From positions 124,001 through 188,000 of the forward strand of contig CAMAVS010000005.1 in NCBI GenBank assembly GCA_945861665.1: a stretch of DNA of 64,000 nucleotides, given 5' to 3'. The notes beneath the pieces were generated by a model. That model searched no databases. It was not told the DNA's origin and was given only the letters and a program-made list of their open reading frames with translations. A program made the translations under genes and the position numbers. Below are positions 17,202 to 26,174 of the stretch, piece by piece. Every line of letters begins with the position of its first letter. The stretch's first letter is position 1. This stretch comes from Chitinophaga pinensis. GTDB taxonomy: Bacteria; Bacteroidota; Bacteroidia; UBA4408.

Positions 17202-18455
17202 CTACATTTTATATTTTTTCATAATCACCGAAGCATTGTGTCCGCCAAAACCAAAGGTATTGCTTAATGCAGCGTTAACTGTACGTTTTTGAGCAGTGTT
17301 AAAAGTAAAGTTTAACTTACTGTCAAAAGCAGGGTCATCGGTAAAATGATTTATGGTAGGAGGAATAATATCGTTTTTAACTGCCAATATAGAAGCAATT
17401 GCTTCAATAGCACCTGCAGCACCTAATAAGTGTCCGGTCATTGACTTCGTTGAGCTTATGTTCAGCTTGTATGCATGCTCACCAAAAACACCTTGTATTG
17501 CTTTCGACTCACTAATATCGCCCAAAGGAGTTGATGTTCCGTGAACATTTACATAATCAATTTCTTCGGGTTTCATTTCTGCATCCTCTAATGCATTTCT
17601 CATTACATTCAACGCCCCTAAACCCTCAGGATGTGGTGCTGTCATATGATATGCATCAGCACTCATACCTCCCCCAACAATTTCGGCATATATTTTTGCA
17701 CCCCTTCTTTTAGCGTGCTCGTACTCTTCTAATATTAAAGCTCCCGATCCTTCACCCAATACAAAGCCGTCTCTTTCCAAATCAAAAGGCCGAGAAGCCG
17801 TTTTAGGTGAATCGTTGCGCGTTGAAAGTGCTTGTAGCGCATTAAAACCACCTACTCCTGCTTCGTTAACCGTTGCTTCCGAGCCTCCTGAAATAATTAT
17901 ATCCGCTTTATTCAAACGGATATAATTAAAAGCATCAATTAAAGCATTTGTAGATGATGCGCAAGCAGAAACTGTTGTGAAATTAGGTCCTCTAAAATTA
18001 TAACGAATTGAAATATGACCAGATGCAATATCGGCAATCATTTTTGGAATAAAGAAAGGGTTAAAACGCGGTGTGCCATCGCCCTTTGCAAATTCTATAC
18101 ATTCGTGTAAGAATGTATCCAAACCTCCAATTCCTGAACCCCAAATAACACCGGCTCTATCCAAATTAACGGAAGCAGTATCAATACCGGAATCCTTCAT
18201 AGCTTCATCAACCGCAGCAATGGCATAATGAGAAAAAGTGTCTAGTTTACGCGATTCTTTTCGATCAAAATAATTAAGCGCATCAAAACCCTTTATTTCG
18301 CAAGCAAACTTTGTTTTAAACTTTGTGGCATCAAAGCGTGTTATAATATCAGCACCGCTTACACCATTAACTAAGCCCTCCCAAAATTGAGAAACACTAT
18401 TTCCTAATGGTGTTATGGCTCCTAAGCCGGTTACTACAACTCGTTTTAATTGCAT
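17202..18455 (-). CDS. fabF: Beta-ketoacyl-ACP synthase II
   Basis: FabF elongates fatty acyl chains by condensing malonyl-ACP with acyl-ACP. The nucleophilic Cys lies in TVSACASSTNAL, the two catalytic His in NVHGTSTPLGD and TFGFGGHNAS, and the conserved Lys in STKSMTGHLLGAAG. Its 417 residues are typical. It lies 15 bases downstream of acpP, whose product is its carrier substrate, in the conserved acpP-fabF-rnc operon. Confidence 0.97.
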   Translation of the reverse strand: MQLKRVVVTGLGAITPLGNSVSQFWEGLVNGVSGADIITRFDATKFKTKFACEIKGFDALNYFDRKESRKLDTFSHYAIAAVDEAMKDSGIDTASVNLDRAGVIWGSGIGGLDTFLHECIEFAKGDGTPRFNPFFIPKMIADIASGHISIRYNFRGPNFTTVSACASSTNALIDAFNYIRLNKADIIISGGSEATVNEAGVGGFNALQALSTRNDSPKTASRPFDLERDGFVLGEGSGALILEEYEHAKRRGAKIYAEIVGGGMSADAYHMTAPHPEGLGALNVMRNALEDAEMKPEEIDYVNVHGTSTPLGDISESKAIQGVFGEHAYKLNISSTKSMTGHLLGAAGAIEAIASILAVKNDIIPPTINHFTDDPAFDSKLNFTFNTAQKRTVNAALSNTFGFGGHNASVIMKKYKM

Positions 18456-18470
18456 AACAAATACGTTAAA

Positions 18471-18707
18471 TTACTTTGCGTTGCTTTCGATATAAGCTAT
18501 CGCCTGACCTACTGTACTGATGTTTTCAGCTTGATCATCTGGAATTGCAATGTTGAATTCTTTTTCGAATTCCATAATTAACTCAACTGTGTCTAGCGAA
18601 TCTGCTCCTAGATCGTTCGTGAAACTAGCTTCTGGCGTAACTTCTTTCTCGTCAACACCTAGTTTATCAACTATTATAGCTTTTACTCTTGATGTAATGT
18701 CTGACAT
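18471..18707 (-). CDS. acpP: Acyl carrier protein
   Basis: This 78-residue acidic helical protein has the phosphopantetheine site in [20 protein letters not shown], with Ser as the attachment residue. It carries growing acyl chains in fatty acid synthesis. As the first gene of the operon it follows a well-formed Bacteroidota promoter. Confidence 0.97.
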   Translation of the reverse strand: MSDITSRVKAIIVDKLGVDEKEVTPEASFTNDLGADSLDTVELIMEFEKEFNIAIPDDQAENISTVGQAIAYIESNAK

Positions 18708-18741
18708 TTTGTAACTGTTTTAAGTTTATAAAAATTTTGTG

Positions 18742-18771
18742 CAAATATACATTTATTGATTCAAAATCAAA
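18742..18771 (-). promoter_or_regulatory. Promoter of the acpP-fabF-rnc operon
   Basis: On the minus strand, TTTG (18768-18771) and TATATTTG (18742-18749) are spaced 18 bases apart, an exact -33/-7 Bacteroidota promoter. Transcription would start about 30 bases before the acpP ATG. A second TAAATTTG on the same strand at about 18834-18841 may be an additional promoter. Confidence 0.8.
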
Positions 18772-18861
18772 TTTTTTAGTCGTAAAGAAACAGTATTTTA
18801 TTCGATTTTTTTCGCGACAAATTAGGAAACAACCAAATTTACTAGTGAATTCCCATAATGA

Positions 18862-18978
18862 ATGAGTAAAAAAGGGCGCTCATTTTCAGACCTTTTTAAT
18901 AATTTACTTAAAAAATTCATCGGACCTGGCAATCAAATACTTCAGCCTTATAAGGAGCTATTTTATAAGTATTCATAA
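18862..18978 (+). CDS. Possible 38-aa small protein
   Basis: In the 317-base gap between acpP and the LysE gene, the plus strand holds an ATG-started frame of 38 residues. It begins MSKKGRSFSDLFNNLLKKFI and ends PYKELFYKYS. The balanced composition (basic start, amphipathic helix, aromatic tail) is unlike the AT-driven shadows around it. No promoter of the TAnnTTTG type and no clear family are seen. It could be a microprotein or a remnant of a longer gene. Confidence 0.4.
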   Translation: MSKKGRSFSDLFNNLLKKFIGPGNQILQPYKELFYKYS

Positions 18979-19024
18979 CAAATAATCGTTTTTATGTAAA
19001 ATGTTATATTAATGGTAGTAACTT

Positions 19025-19642
19025 TTAGCTAAAAAACTTACTCCCTATCAAATATACCCCAAAACCAATAATGATAATTCCCGCTATTTTATTTACAGTA
19101 TCAAATATTTTTGGAGTAAGAACTGCTTTTATTTTAATGGCTAAATATGCTTTTAAAATGTCAATTCCCAAAAGTGTTACAAGTGTCCCACAGAAGTATG
19201 TAAATATGTCCCCTTTTTGTGAATTAAATTGAGAGATGGCAACTCCCACTGATCCAATCCAAAATAATATAACAGAAGGATTGCTGATGTTGAAGAAAAA
19301 TCCTTTCAGAATCAATCGAGGTATCTTAATTTTAATCTCTTCCGGATTCGCATTCTCCATTTTTTTGTGACTAAAAATAGTTGCAATTCCAAACGCAATA
19401 AGGATACTTCCGCCAATAATGGCTATTGCTTTTTCGTATTCAGGGTTTTGAACTATGTCGGCAAGCCCCATATAGCACAACCAAACACAAAATGCATCGC
19501 TTGCAAAAATTCCTAATTCCAAAAACATTGCCGCTCTGAAACCTTTTTTAATACTTGTTTGTATCAGCAAAAAAAATACGGGGCCAATGAGCGCACTTAA
19601 TACGCACCCTAAAAAAATTCCTTGAAATAAGGCTGCTATCAT
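19025..19642 (-). CDS. LysE family exporter
   Basis: This 205-residue membrane protein with about six hydrophobic segments opens with FQGIFLGCVLSALIGPVFFL, the LysE/RhtB signature with its conserved Gly-Pro. SNPSVILFWIGSVGVAIS is the second family motif. LysE-type carriers export amino acids or similar small solutes by proton exchange; the substrate cannot be assigned. It lies 17 bases downstream of the GH3-like gene and is probably co-transcribed with it. Confidence 0.88.
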   Translation of the reverse strand: MIAALFQGIFLGCVLSALIGPVFFLLIQTSIKKGFRAAMFLELGIFASDAFCVWLCYMGLADIVQNPEYEKAIAIIGGSILIAFGIATIFSHKKMENANPEEIKIKIPRLILKGFFFNISNPSVILFWIGSVGVAISQFNSQKGDIFTYFCGTLVTLLGIDILKAYLAIKIKAVLTPKIFDTVNKIAGIIIIGFGVYLIGSKFFS

Positions 19643-19659
19643 AAAAAAATTAATGGGAA

Positions 19660-21192
19660 TTAGGCATTTTGAATAAACACTTCCCAGTCCTCTTGCTTCT
19701 CCTTTTTTAATACCCTTGGGAACTTATTTTGCCCGCCCTCTTTCCCATTTTTACGCATCCAAGCATAAAAAACACCCAATGGGAGCACTACTAAACTTAT
19801 TTCTTTCAACACCTCCTTACGTTCCACAGCATAATCATCATTCAGCTCACACAATAACTCATCTATCCTTTTCAATAGTTTATCCCCATCTATTTTAGAA
19901 TTCGTTCCCACATACCACTTATGGCTAAAAACCCCTTCTTTGGCAGGAGCACCCGTAAGTGTAAATTCCGTAATAAAAATATTTAATTCATTGGCAGCCG
20001 CAGTAACCGCCTTATTCAAATTGTCAACAGATAAATGCTCACCACATAAACTCATAAAATGCTTAGTACGTCCGGTAATAATAATCTCTGACCTTTCCTT
20101 TGATGTAAATTTGATGGTATCACCAATCAAATAGCGCCAAGTACCAGCATTGGTGCTAATGAGTAAAGCGTATTCCTTACCCTCCTCCACTTCATTTATC
20201 AATAAAGTTTTGGGGTTCTCCAGCATACTTCCATCCTCATCAAAATTATCGGAAGTAAAAGGTATAAATTCAAAAAATATCCCATTGTTCAATATCAACT
20301 GCATAGATGTTGTATTGGGGCGTGCTTGAAATGCAATAAATCCTTCGGAAGCAAGATATGTATCCAAATAAATAAGGGGCCTAGCAAATAGCTTTTCAAA
20401 GCTACTTTTGTAAGGTTCGAAGGAAACTCCACCGCTCACATACACAGACAAATTAGGCCAAATGTCGTGTATGTTATTTACCTTGTAACGGGTGATAATT
20501 TTTTGAAGTACTATTTGTATCCAAGCAGGAACACCGCAAATAATAGCAATATCCCATTGTTTGGCATTCTCAACTATTTTTTCAATTTTAACATTCCAAT
20601 CCTTTTCCATGGATATTTCCTTACCCGGTTTATAAAACTCCTGAAACCAAAAAGGTATATTACCCGTTGTTATTCCCGAAAGGTCGCCCTCAAAATAACT
20701 CCCCCTACTCCTCAATTCGGTACTACCTCCAATCATTAAAAACCCTTTTTCTAAAAAAGTAACCGGAATATCGTAATCCGCTAAAGTAAGAACGTGTAAA
20801 GCACTTGCTCTTTTTATTGAACGCAACATTTGCGATGTAACTGGAATGTACTTGCTGGAAGCTCCTGAAGTGCCTGAACTCAAAGCGAAATATTTTACTT
20901 TACCAGGCCAACAAACATTTTCTTCATTATTTAATAAGCGAAACCACCAGGTATCATATATTTTTTGATAATCAAAAACAGGTACTTTTTTTTGAAATTC
21001 AAGCATTGGTTTTTTTGAAAAAACGATACTGTCAAAATCATATTCCTTGCCAAAGGATGTGTTTCGTGCTTTGCGCAACAATTTCAATAAGGCCGACTGC
21101 TGAATTTTTAATAAATCCTTCTTACGCCCAACTTTTGGAATTGTTTTTTTTAATTCGACAGCACGGGTAAGTATTTTAGTAAATAAAGTCAT
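19660..21192 (-). CDS. GH3-family acyl-adenylate-forming enzyme
   Basis: The 510-residue protein matches GH3 auxin-responsive promoter family proteins, which adenylate a carboxylic acid and join it to an amine, usually an amino acid. Visible motifs are YFALSSGTSGASSKYIPVT (ATP-binding P-loop-like segment), the central LDTYLASEGFIAFQ, and TNAGTWRYLIGDTIKFT before the C-terminal cap. Bacterial members have unknown substrates. Pairing with a LysE exporter suggests the amide product might be exported. A TATATTTG -7 element lies upstream on the minus strand (21210-21217). Confidence 0.88.
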   Translation of the reverse strand: MTLFTKILTRAVELKKTIPKVGRKKDLLKIQQSALLKLLRKARNTSFGKEYDFDSIVFSKKPMLEFQKKVPVFDYQKIYDTWWFRLLNNEENVCWPGKVKYFALSSGTSGASSKYIPVTSQMLRSIKRASALHVLTLADYDIPVTFLEKGFLMIGGSTELRSRGSYFEGDLSGITTGNIPFWFQEFYKPGKEISMEKDWNVKIEKIVENAKQWDIAIICGVPAWIQIVLQKIITRYKVNNIHDIWPNLSVYVSGGVSFEPYKSSFEKLFARPLIYLDTYLASEGFIAFQARPNTTSMQLILNNGIFFEFIPFTSDNFDEDGSMLENPKTLLINEVEEGKEYALLISTNAGTWRYLIGDTIKFTSKERSEIIITGRTKHFMSLCGEHLSVDNLNKAVTAAANELNIFITEFTLTGAPAKEGVFSHKWYVGTNSKIDGDKLLKRIDELLCELNDDYAVERKEVLKEISLVVLPLGVFYAWMRKNGKEGGQNKFPRVLKKEKQEDWEVFIQNA

Positions 21193-21346
21193 TTATACAT
21201 TGAAAAAAACAAATATATCAATCAATTTTTACATTTGTACATTTCATTTTCACTATACTGCTATATGGGAGCAATTAATATTATTTAACATATGCCACAC
21301 GAAGGGTATACTAAAATGCACATATTATTCGTTATTATTGCCTACG

Positions 21347-22165
21347 ATGAACATTAAGAACTGTTTATTTCTTTTTTACAGTCTCGCTTGCTGCCACTTT
21401 TCACTTGCTCAAAAAAACGAATTGGGCTTATTTTTAGGTGGCTCCTATTACATTGGTGATTTAAACCCAATAAAACAGTTTCACAAAATACAGCCTTCTG
21501 TTGGCTTAGTATACAGAGGAAATATCAATTACCGACAAACCATAAAATGCGGCATTAATTATGGAAAACTTACTGCGAGTGATGCGCAATCGAACGATAT
21601 AACTCAACGCAATCGCAATCTAAATTTCACCTCTACCTTATGGGAAGCCACAGCACAGTACGAATTTAATTTTTTTCCATACGAAACCGGCAACTGGCAA
21701 ATCCCTTCTAGTCCATTTGTTTTTATAGGGATATCTGCCTTTCGATTTAATCCTCAAGCTGATGTAAATGGAAACTATGTGGATTTACGGAATTTGAGTA
21801 CCGAAGGGCAAGGAACAACGTATTACAACCGAAAAAAATATAGTACAATTCAACCTTCCATTCCTTTTGGAATAGGATTTAAAGCTACCGTATCCAAACA
21901 CTTAAGCATTGCTGCTGAATGGGGTATGCGCAAAACATTTACCGATTATATTGACGATGTGAGTAAGACCTATGTTGATCCCGCCATATTGGAAGCCGAG
22001 AAGGGGGCATTGGCTGCCGAACTTTCCAACCGAAGCAATTTGGCTTACGTAACTGGTACCGACAGGCAAAGAGGCAATTCAAAAAACAAAGATTGGTACT
22101 CCTTTGCAGGAATAACAGTAGCCTATAAGTTCACCGACCAACGCGACCGTTGCCCTGCCTATTAA
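21347..22165 (+). CDS. porG: PorG-like outer-membrane protein (DUF6089)
   Basis: The mature protein starts QKNELGLFLGGSYYIGDLNP and continues as an eight-strand-type barrel, with TVAYKFTDQRDRCPAY at the end. Length, N-terminal glycine pattern and the position immediately before uppS-bamA match PorG/DUF6089, an outer-membrane component of the type IX secretion system in Bacteroidota. I start at ATG 21347, which gives a clean signal peptide (MNIKNCLFLFY...SLAQ) and 272 residues; the frame extends upstream to 21200 without signal character. Four T9SS cargo genes in the window fit this assignment. Confidence 0.82.
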   Translation: MNIKNCLFLFYSLACCHFSLAQKNELGLFLGGSYYIGDLNPIKQFHKIQPSVGLVYRGNINYRQTIKCGINYGKLTASDAQSNDITQRNRNLNFTSTLWEATAQYEFNFFPYETGNWQIPSSPFVFIGISAFRFNPQADVNGNYVDLRNLSTEGQGTTYYNRKKYSTIQPSIPFGIGFKATVSKHLSIAAEWGMRKTFTDYIDDVSKTYVDPAILEAEKGALAAELSNRSNLAYVTGTDRQRGNSKNKDWYSFAGITVAYKFTDQRDRCPAY

Positions 22166-22179
22166 TTTAATAATTATTG

Positions 22180-22205
22180 TAACTTTGATGGCGTTTTTTA
22201 ACGCC
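22180..22205 (+). promoter_or_regulatory. Promoter and leader hairpin before uppS
   Basis: TAACTTTG (22180-22187) is an exact -7 element. It is followed directly by GGCGTT-TTTT-AACGCC (22190-22205), a perfect six-pair hairpin that would form at the very 5' end of the uppS mRNA, possibly stabilising it. Confidence 0.6.
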
Positions 22206-22215
22206 CTAGAAAAAC

Positions 22216-22959
22216 ATGGTTGATATAAGTAAAGTAGATCTAAATAAATTGCCCAAGCACATTGCTATTATAATGGATGGCAATGGTCGTTGGGCTAAAA
22301 CACAAGGTGAGGATAGAATATATGGTCATTTAAATGCCATCACTGCCGTAACTGAAACGGTGGAAATGGCGGCCGAAATTGGTGTGAAATACCTTACACT
22401 CTATGCCTTTTCAACCGAAAACTGGAACCGCCCAAAACAGGAAGTAGATGCGCTGATGGGCTTGTTGGTTAGAACACTCAAAAATGAAGTGAAAAGGCTA
22501 AATGGCAATCAAATAAAATTAGCAACCATTGGTGACGCCAAAAGTTTGCCAAAAGAAACCTACGATGAGTTAATGCACACCATTGAATCAACTTCCCAAA
22601 ACACCAAAATGACAGTTGTTATTGCATTAAGTTACAGCTCGAAATGGGAAATTATTGAAGCAATAAAACAAATAGCCAAAGAAGTAAAAAGCAATACTAT
22701 TTCCATCAACGACATCAACGACAAACTTATTTCCTCTCATTTAAACACAGATGGAATACCTGACCCGGATATACTCATACGTACAAGCGGTGAAAAACGC
22801 ATCAGTAATTTTTTGTTGTGGCAAATTGCTTATTCCGAACTGTATTTTACTGACAAACTTTGGCCCGACTTTAGAAAACAAGATTTGGTAGATGCCATAT
22901 TGGATTATCAACAACGTGAACGTAGGTTCGGACTAACCAGCGAACAATTAAGCAAATAG
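22216..22959 (+). CDS. uppS: Isoprenyl transferase (undecaprenyl diphosphate synthase)
   Basis: UppS adds isopentenyl units in cis to farnesyl diphosphate, forming the C55 carrier for cell-wall sugars. The signature HIAIIMDGNGRWAK holds the catalytic Asp near residue 22. TLYAFSTENWNRP and the C-terminal LIRTSGEKRISNFLLWQIAY complete the family pattern. The 247 residues are typical. bamA follows four bases after the stop. Confidence 0.96.
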   Translation: MVDISKVDLNKLPKHIAIIMDGNGRWAKTQGEDRIYGHLNAITAVTETVEMAAEIGVKYLTLYAFSTENWNRPKQEVDALMGLLVRTLKNEVKRLNGNQIKLATIGDAKSLPKETYDELMHTIESTSQNTKMTVVIALSYSSKWEIIEAIKQIAKEVKSNTISINDINDKLISSHLNTDGIPDPDILIRTSGEKRISNFLLWQIAYSELYFTDKLWPDFRKQDLVDAILDYQQRERRFGLTSEQLSK

Positions 22960-22962
22960 AAA

Positions 22963-25491
22963 ATGAAAAGAATACAAAACTACGTGACACTTGTTTTTTG
23001 CTTATTTATGTTGGCTTCAAAAGCCCAAGTTGCCATTGGCACTGATTTAGAAACCATTGATTATAATTCTCCTCGTGAATATGAAATTGGGGGAATGACC
23101 ATTAGCGGAACCGATTACCTGGACAAAAATGTATTGATAACCATTTCGGGTTTAACCATTGGCGATAAAATTATGATTCCGGGCGAAAAAATAACACGCG
23201 CCATTCAAAACTTATGGGAACAAAACCTATTTGCCAACATTGATATTAAAGCTACAAAGGTTCAAAACAATGTCGTTTTCCTTAACATACACGTAGAGGA
23301 GCGTCCGCGACTTTCCAGGTTTTCTTTTACAGGAATTAAAAAAGGTGAAGCAGATGATTTACGTGAAAAAATAAGACTTATAAAAGGTAAAATAGTTACC
23401 GATAATCTTGTGGTATCATCACAAAATATTATTAAAGAACACTTTGTTGACAAAGGGTTTTATGATATGGTTGTGAATGTAGCACAAAAAAAAGACACCA
23501 CTTTATTGAACAGCGTAATTGTATACTTTAACATAAAGAAAAATAAAAAAATAAAGATTAAAGAAATATACTTTACCGGAAACACCCAAATCAAGGAAGG
23601 TAAACTTCACAGGTTGATGAAAGAGACGAAAGAAAAACACTGGTACAATGTGTTTAAAGGATCGAAATATTTGGAAGAAAATTACGAAGCCGATAAAATT
23701 AGCATTATTGACAAGTACAATGAAAAAGGATTTAGGGATGCTAAAATTAAAAGCGATACTATTGGGAGAGACTTAGAAGGTTTGCTAAACATAAAAATAA
23801 ATATTGAAGAGGGGAAAAAATATTATTTCCGCCATATAATTTGGGTAGGAAATTCAAAGTATACAACGGGCAGATTAGATACTCTTTTAGGTATTAAAAA
23901 AGGTGATATATTTAATCAAGCAACACTCGAATCTCGTTTATTTATGAGTGCCGATGGACGAGACGTTAGCTCTTTGTATATGGATGAAGGATATTTGTTT
24001 TTCAACGTTACCCCAGTTGAAATAGTAGTAGATAATGACTCCATCGATTTTGAAATGCGCATTTATGAAGGGAAACAAGCACGTGTTAATAAAATTACTG
24101 TTGTAGGAAATACAAAAACAAACGACAAGGTCATTATGCGTGAAATACGCACCAAACCGGGACAATTATTTAGTCGTGCCGACATCATCCGATCGCAACG
24201 AGAATTATCGCAATTACGCTATTTTAATGCGCAGAAAATGGGTGTGAACCCTAAACCAAATCCGGCCGATGGAACCGTTGATATTGAATACGTAGTGGAA
24301 GAAAACCCTTCCGATCAAATTGAGCTTTCGGGCGGTTACGGTAACAAAAACTTATTAATCACTGCAGGTATTTCTTTCAATAATTTCTCGGCAAATAATT
24401 TTTTTAAAAAAGGTGCTTGGCAACCGCTTCCTGCAGGTGACGGACAATCCTTAAGCTTGCGTGCGCAAACAAGCGGTTTATATTATCAATCCTACAGCGC
24501 CTCTTTTGTTGAGCCTTGGCTAGGAGGTAAAAAACAAAACTCATTTAGTGTATCCATTTACCACAACGTACAAAATCGTTATGGTTCTAAAAAAGATGAC
24601 CCTGCGCGGCAAGTAATAAAAATAACAGGTGTTTCGGTAGGACTTGGAAAAAGATTAAAAATTCCAGATGATTATTTCACCTTGTACAACGATTTTAGCG
24701 CCCAAAAATACAAGTTGGAAAATTATGATTTAGGATTTAAAACTGGTGAGTTTTTCAAAAGCGGATTCTCCTATAACTTGCCCTTCAAGTCTGTATTATC
24801 CCGCAGCTCCATTGATGCACCTATCTATACACAATCGGGAGGGACAATATCTTTAACAGCACAAGCAACATTACCTTATTCCTTATTCAACGGGAAAGAT
24901 TATGTAGATGTTACACCCGAAGAAAAATACAAGTTTATTGAATATTATAAGCTAAAATTCAGCACCAGCTGGTTTACAAAATTGGTTGATAAATTGGTAC
25001 TCAATACACGTGTTGGAGTTGGTTACTTAGGTAATTATAATAAAACTATAGGCACTTCGCCTTTTGAGCGTTTTTATTTAGGTGGTAGCGGCTTATCGGG
25101 GTACAATTTAGATGGCAGAGAAATAATTGCATTACGTGGTTATACTGACGGTGATTTATCACCCAGTACGGGAGCTTCTGCTATTGTAAAATATACAATG
25201 GAATTACGTTACCCTTTTTCCTTAAATCCACAAGCAACAATTTTTGGCTTAGCTTTTGCAGAAGCAGGTAATTCATGGAGCAGTTTCAAAGAGTTTAACC
25301 CCTTTGTTGTAAAGCGATCAGCAGGAGCAGGAGTAAGAATATTTTTACCAATGTTTGGAATGTTGGGATTTGATTACGGCTGGGGATTTGATTATTCAAC
25401 GCAAGGACGTTCCGGCAGAAATGTTGCAACTGGGTTGGTTAAGAAAGGTGAATTTGCTTTCACAATAGGAGCTACCATTGGTGATTTATAA
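22963..25491 (+). CDS. bamA: Outer-membrane protein assembly factor BamA
   Basis: This 842-residue Omp85 protein has a signal peptide (ending SKAQ), about five POTRA repeats (roughly residues 40-450; see FSFTGIKKGEADDL, IYFTGNTQIKEG, ITVVGNTKTNDKV) and a C-terminal barrel with the loop-6 motif LRGYTDGDL. It is the core of the machine that folds beta-barrels into the outer membrane. The downstream Skp-like chaperones deliver substrates to it, which explains the gene order. Confidence 0.95.
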   Translation: MKRIQNYVTLVFCLFMLASKAQVAIGTDLETIDYNSPREYEIGGMTISGTDYLDKNVLITISGLTIGDKIMIPGEKITRAIQNLWEQNLFANIDIKATKVQNNVVFLNIHVEERPRLSRFSFTGIKKGEADDLREKIRLIKGKIVTDNLVVSSQNIIKEHFVDKGFYDMVVNVAQKKDTTLLNSVIVYFNIKKNKKIKIKEIYFTGNTQIKEGKLHRLMKETKEKHWYNVFKGSKYLEENYEADKISIIDKYNEKGFRDAKIKSDTIGRDLEGLLNIKINIEEGKKYYFRHIIWVGNSKYTTGRLDTLLGIKKGDIFNQATLESRLFMSADGRDVSSLYMDEGYLFFNVTPVEIVVDNDSIDFEMRIYEGKQARVNKITVVGNTKTNDKVIMREIRTKPGQLFSRADIIRSQRELSQLRYFNAQKMGVNPKPNPADGTVDIEYVVEENPSDQIELSGGYGNKNLLITAGISFNNFSANNFFKKGAWQPLPAGDGQSLSLRAQTSGLYYQSYSASFVEPWLGGKKQNSFSVSIYHNVQNRYGSKKDDPARQVIKITGVSVGLGKRLKIPDDYFTLYNDFSAQKYKLENYDLGFKTGEFFKSGFSYNLPFKSVLSRSSIDAPIYTQSGGTISLTAQATLPYSLFNGKDYVDVTPEEKYKFIEYYKLKFSTSWFTKLVDKLVLNTRVGVGYLGNYNKTIGTSPFERFYLGGSGLSGYNLDGREIIALRGYTDGDLSPSTGASAIVKYTMELRYPFSLNPQATIFGLAFAEAGNSWSSFKEFNPFVVKRSAGAGVRIFLPMFGMLGFDYGWGFDYSTQGRSGRNVATGLVKKGEFAFTIGATIGDL

Positions 25492-25499
25492 AATAATAG

Positions 25500-25507
25500 T
25501 AACTTTG
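25500..25507 (+). promoter_or_regulatory. -7 promoter element before the first skp gene
   Basis: TAACTTTG is an exact TAnnTTTG match, 29 bases before the ATG at 25537. It could give the two chaperone genes a supply independent of bamA. Confidence 0.6.
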
Positions 25508-25536
25508 CCTCGTCAGAAGCACAAAAAATAAAAAAG

Positions 25537-26151
25537 ATGAAAAAACTTGTTTTAGCAATTGGCTTTACCATTTTTAATTTAGGAATTGCATCGGCACAAA
25601 AGTACGGATACGTTGATTCACAATATATTTTGAACAACATTCCGGAATATAAAACATCGCAATTACAGCTCGACAATATGTCGGTGACCTGGCAAAAAGA
25701 AATTGAAGCCAAGTACTCCGAAATTGACAAAATGTACAAAGCGTTTCAAGCAGAACAAATTTTGCTTACCGAAGAAATGAAGAAGAAGCGTGAGGACGAA
25801 ATAATTGCCAAGGAACGCGATGCCAAAGAACTTCAAAAACAACGTTTTGGTGTTGACGGTGATTTATTTAAAAAACGTCAAGAAATGATTAAACCTGTTC
25901 AGGACAAAATATACAACGCCATAAAAACCTATGCTGAAAAAGGAGCTTACTCTGTAATATTCGACAAATCGAGCGATTTAACAATGTTGTACGCTACCCC
26001 TAAATTGGATAAAAGCGATGATATATTGTTACTGATGGGTTACAAAAAAGGTTCAGCTGCAGGAGCAGGCGGAGGTGCAAAAGAAGGAACAGGCGCTGCA
26101 GGTGGAACAGGTGGAGGAGCTGCAGGTACAGGTTCAACAAAAAGTAAATAA
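25537..26151 (+). CDS. OmpH/Skp family periplasmic chaperone with Gly-rich tail
   Basis: After a signal peptide ending ASAQ, the protein starts KYGYVDSQYILNNIPEY, typical of OmpH/Skp, and continues with a long charged coiled coil (about 45-125). Skp-like trimers hold unfolded outer-membrane proteins on the way to BamA. The last 33 residues are an unusual Gly/Ala tail (GAGGGAKEGTGAAGGTGGG) not needed by the fold. It is the first of two tandem paralogues after bamA. Confidence 0.9.
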   Translation: MKKLVLAIGFTIFNLGIASAQKYGYVDSQYILNNIPEYKTSQLQLDNMSVTWQKEIEAKYSEIDKMYKAFQAEQILLTEEMKKKREDEIIAKERDAKELQKQRFGVDGDLFKKRQEMIKPVQDKIYNAIKTYAEKGAYSVIFDKSSDLTMLYATPKLDKSDDILLLMGYKKGSAAGAGGGAKEGTGAAGGTGGGAAGTGSTKSK

Positions 26152-26174
26152 TTAATAAATAAACCAATAATAGT

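Noticed and set aside
25392-25739. 115-codon minus-strand ORF across the bamA-skp junction
   Set aside because: Antisense to two real genes and to the promoter between them; no family resemblance.
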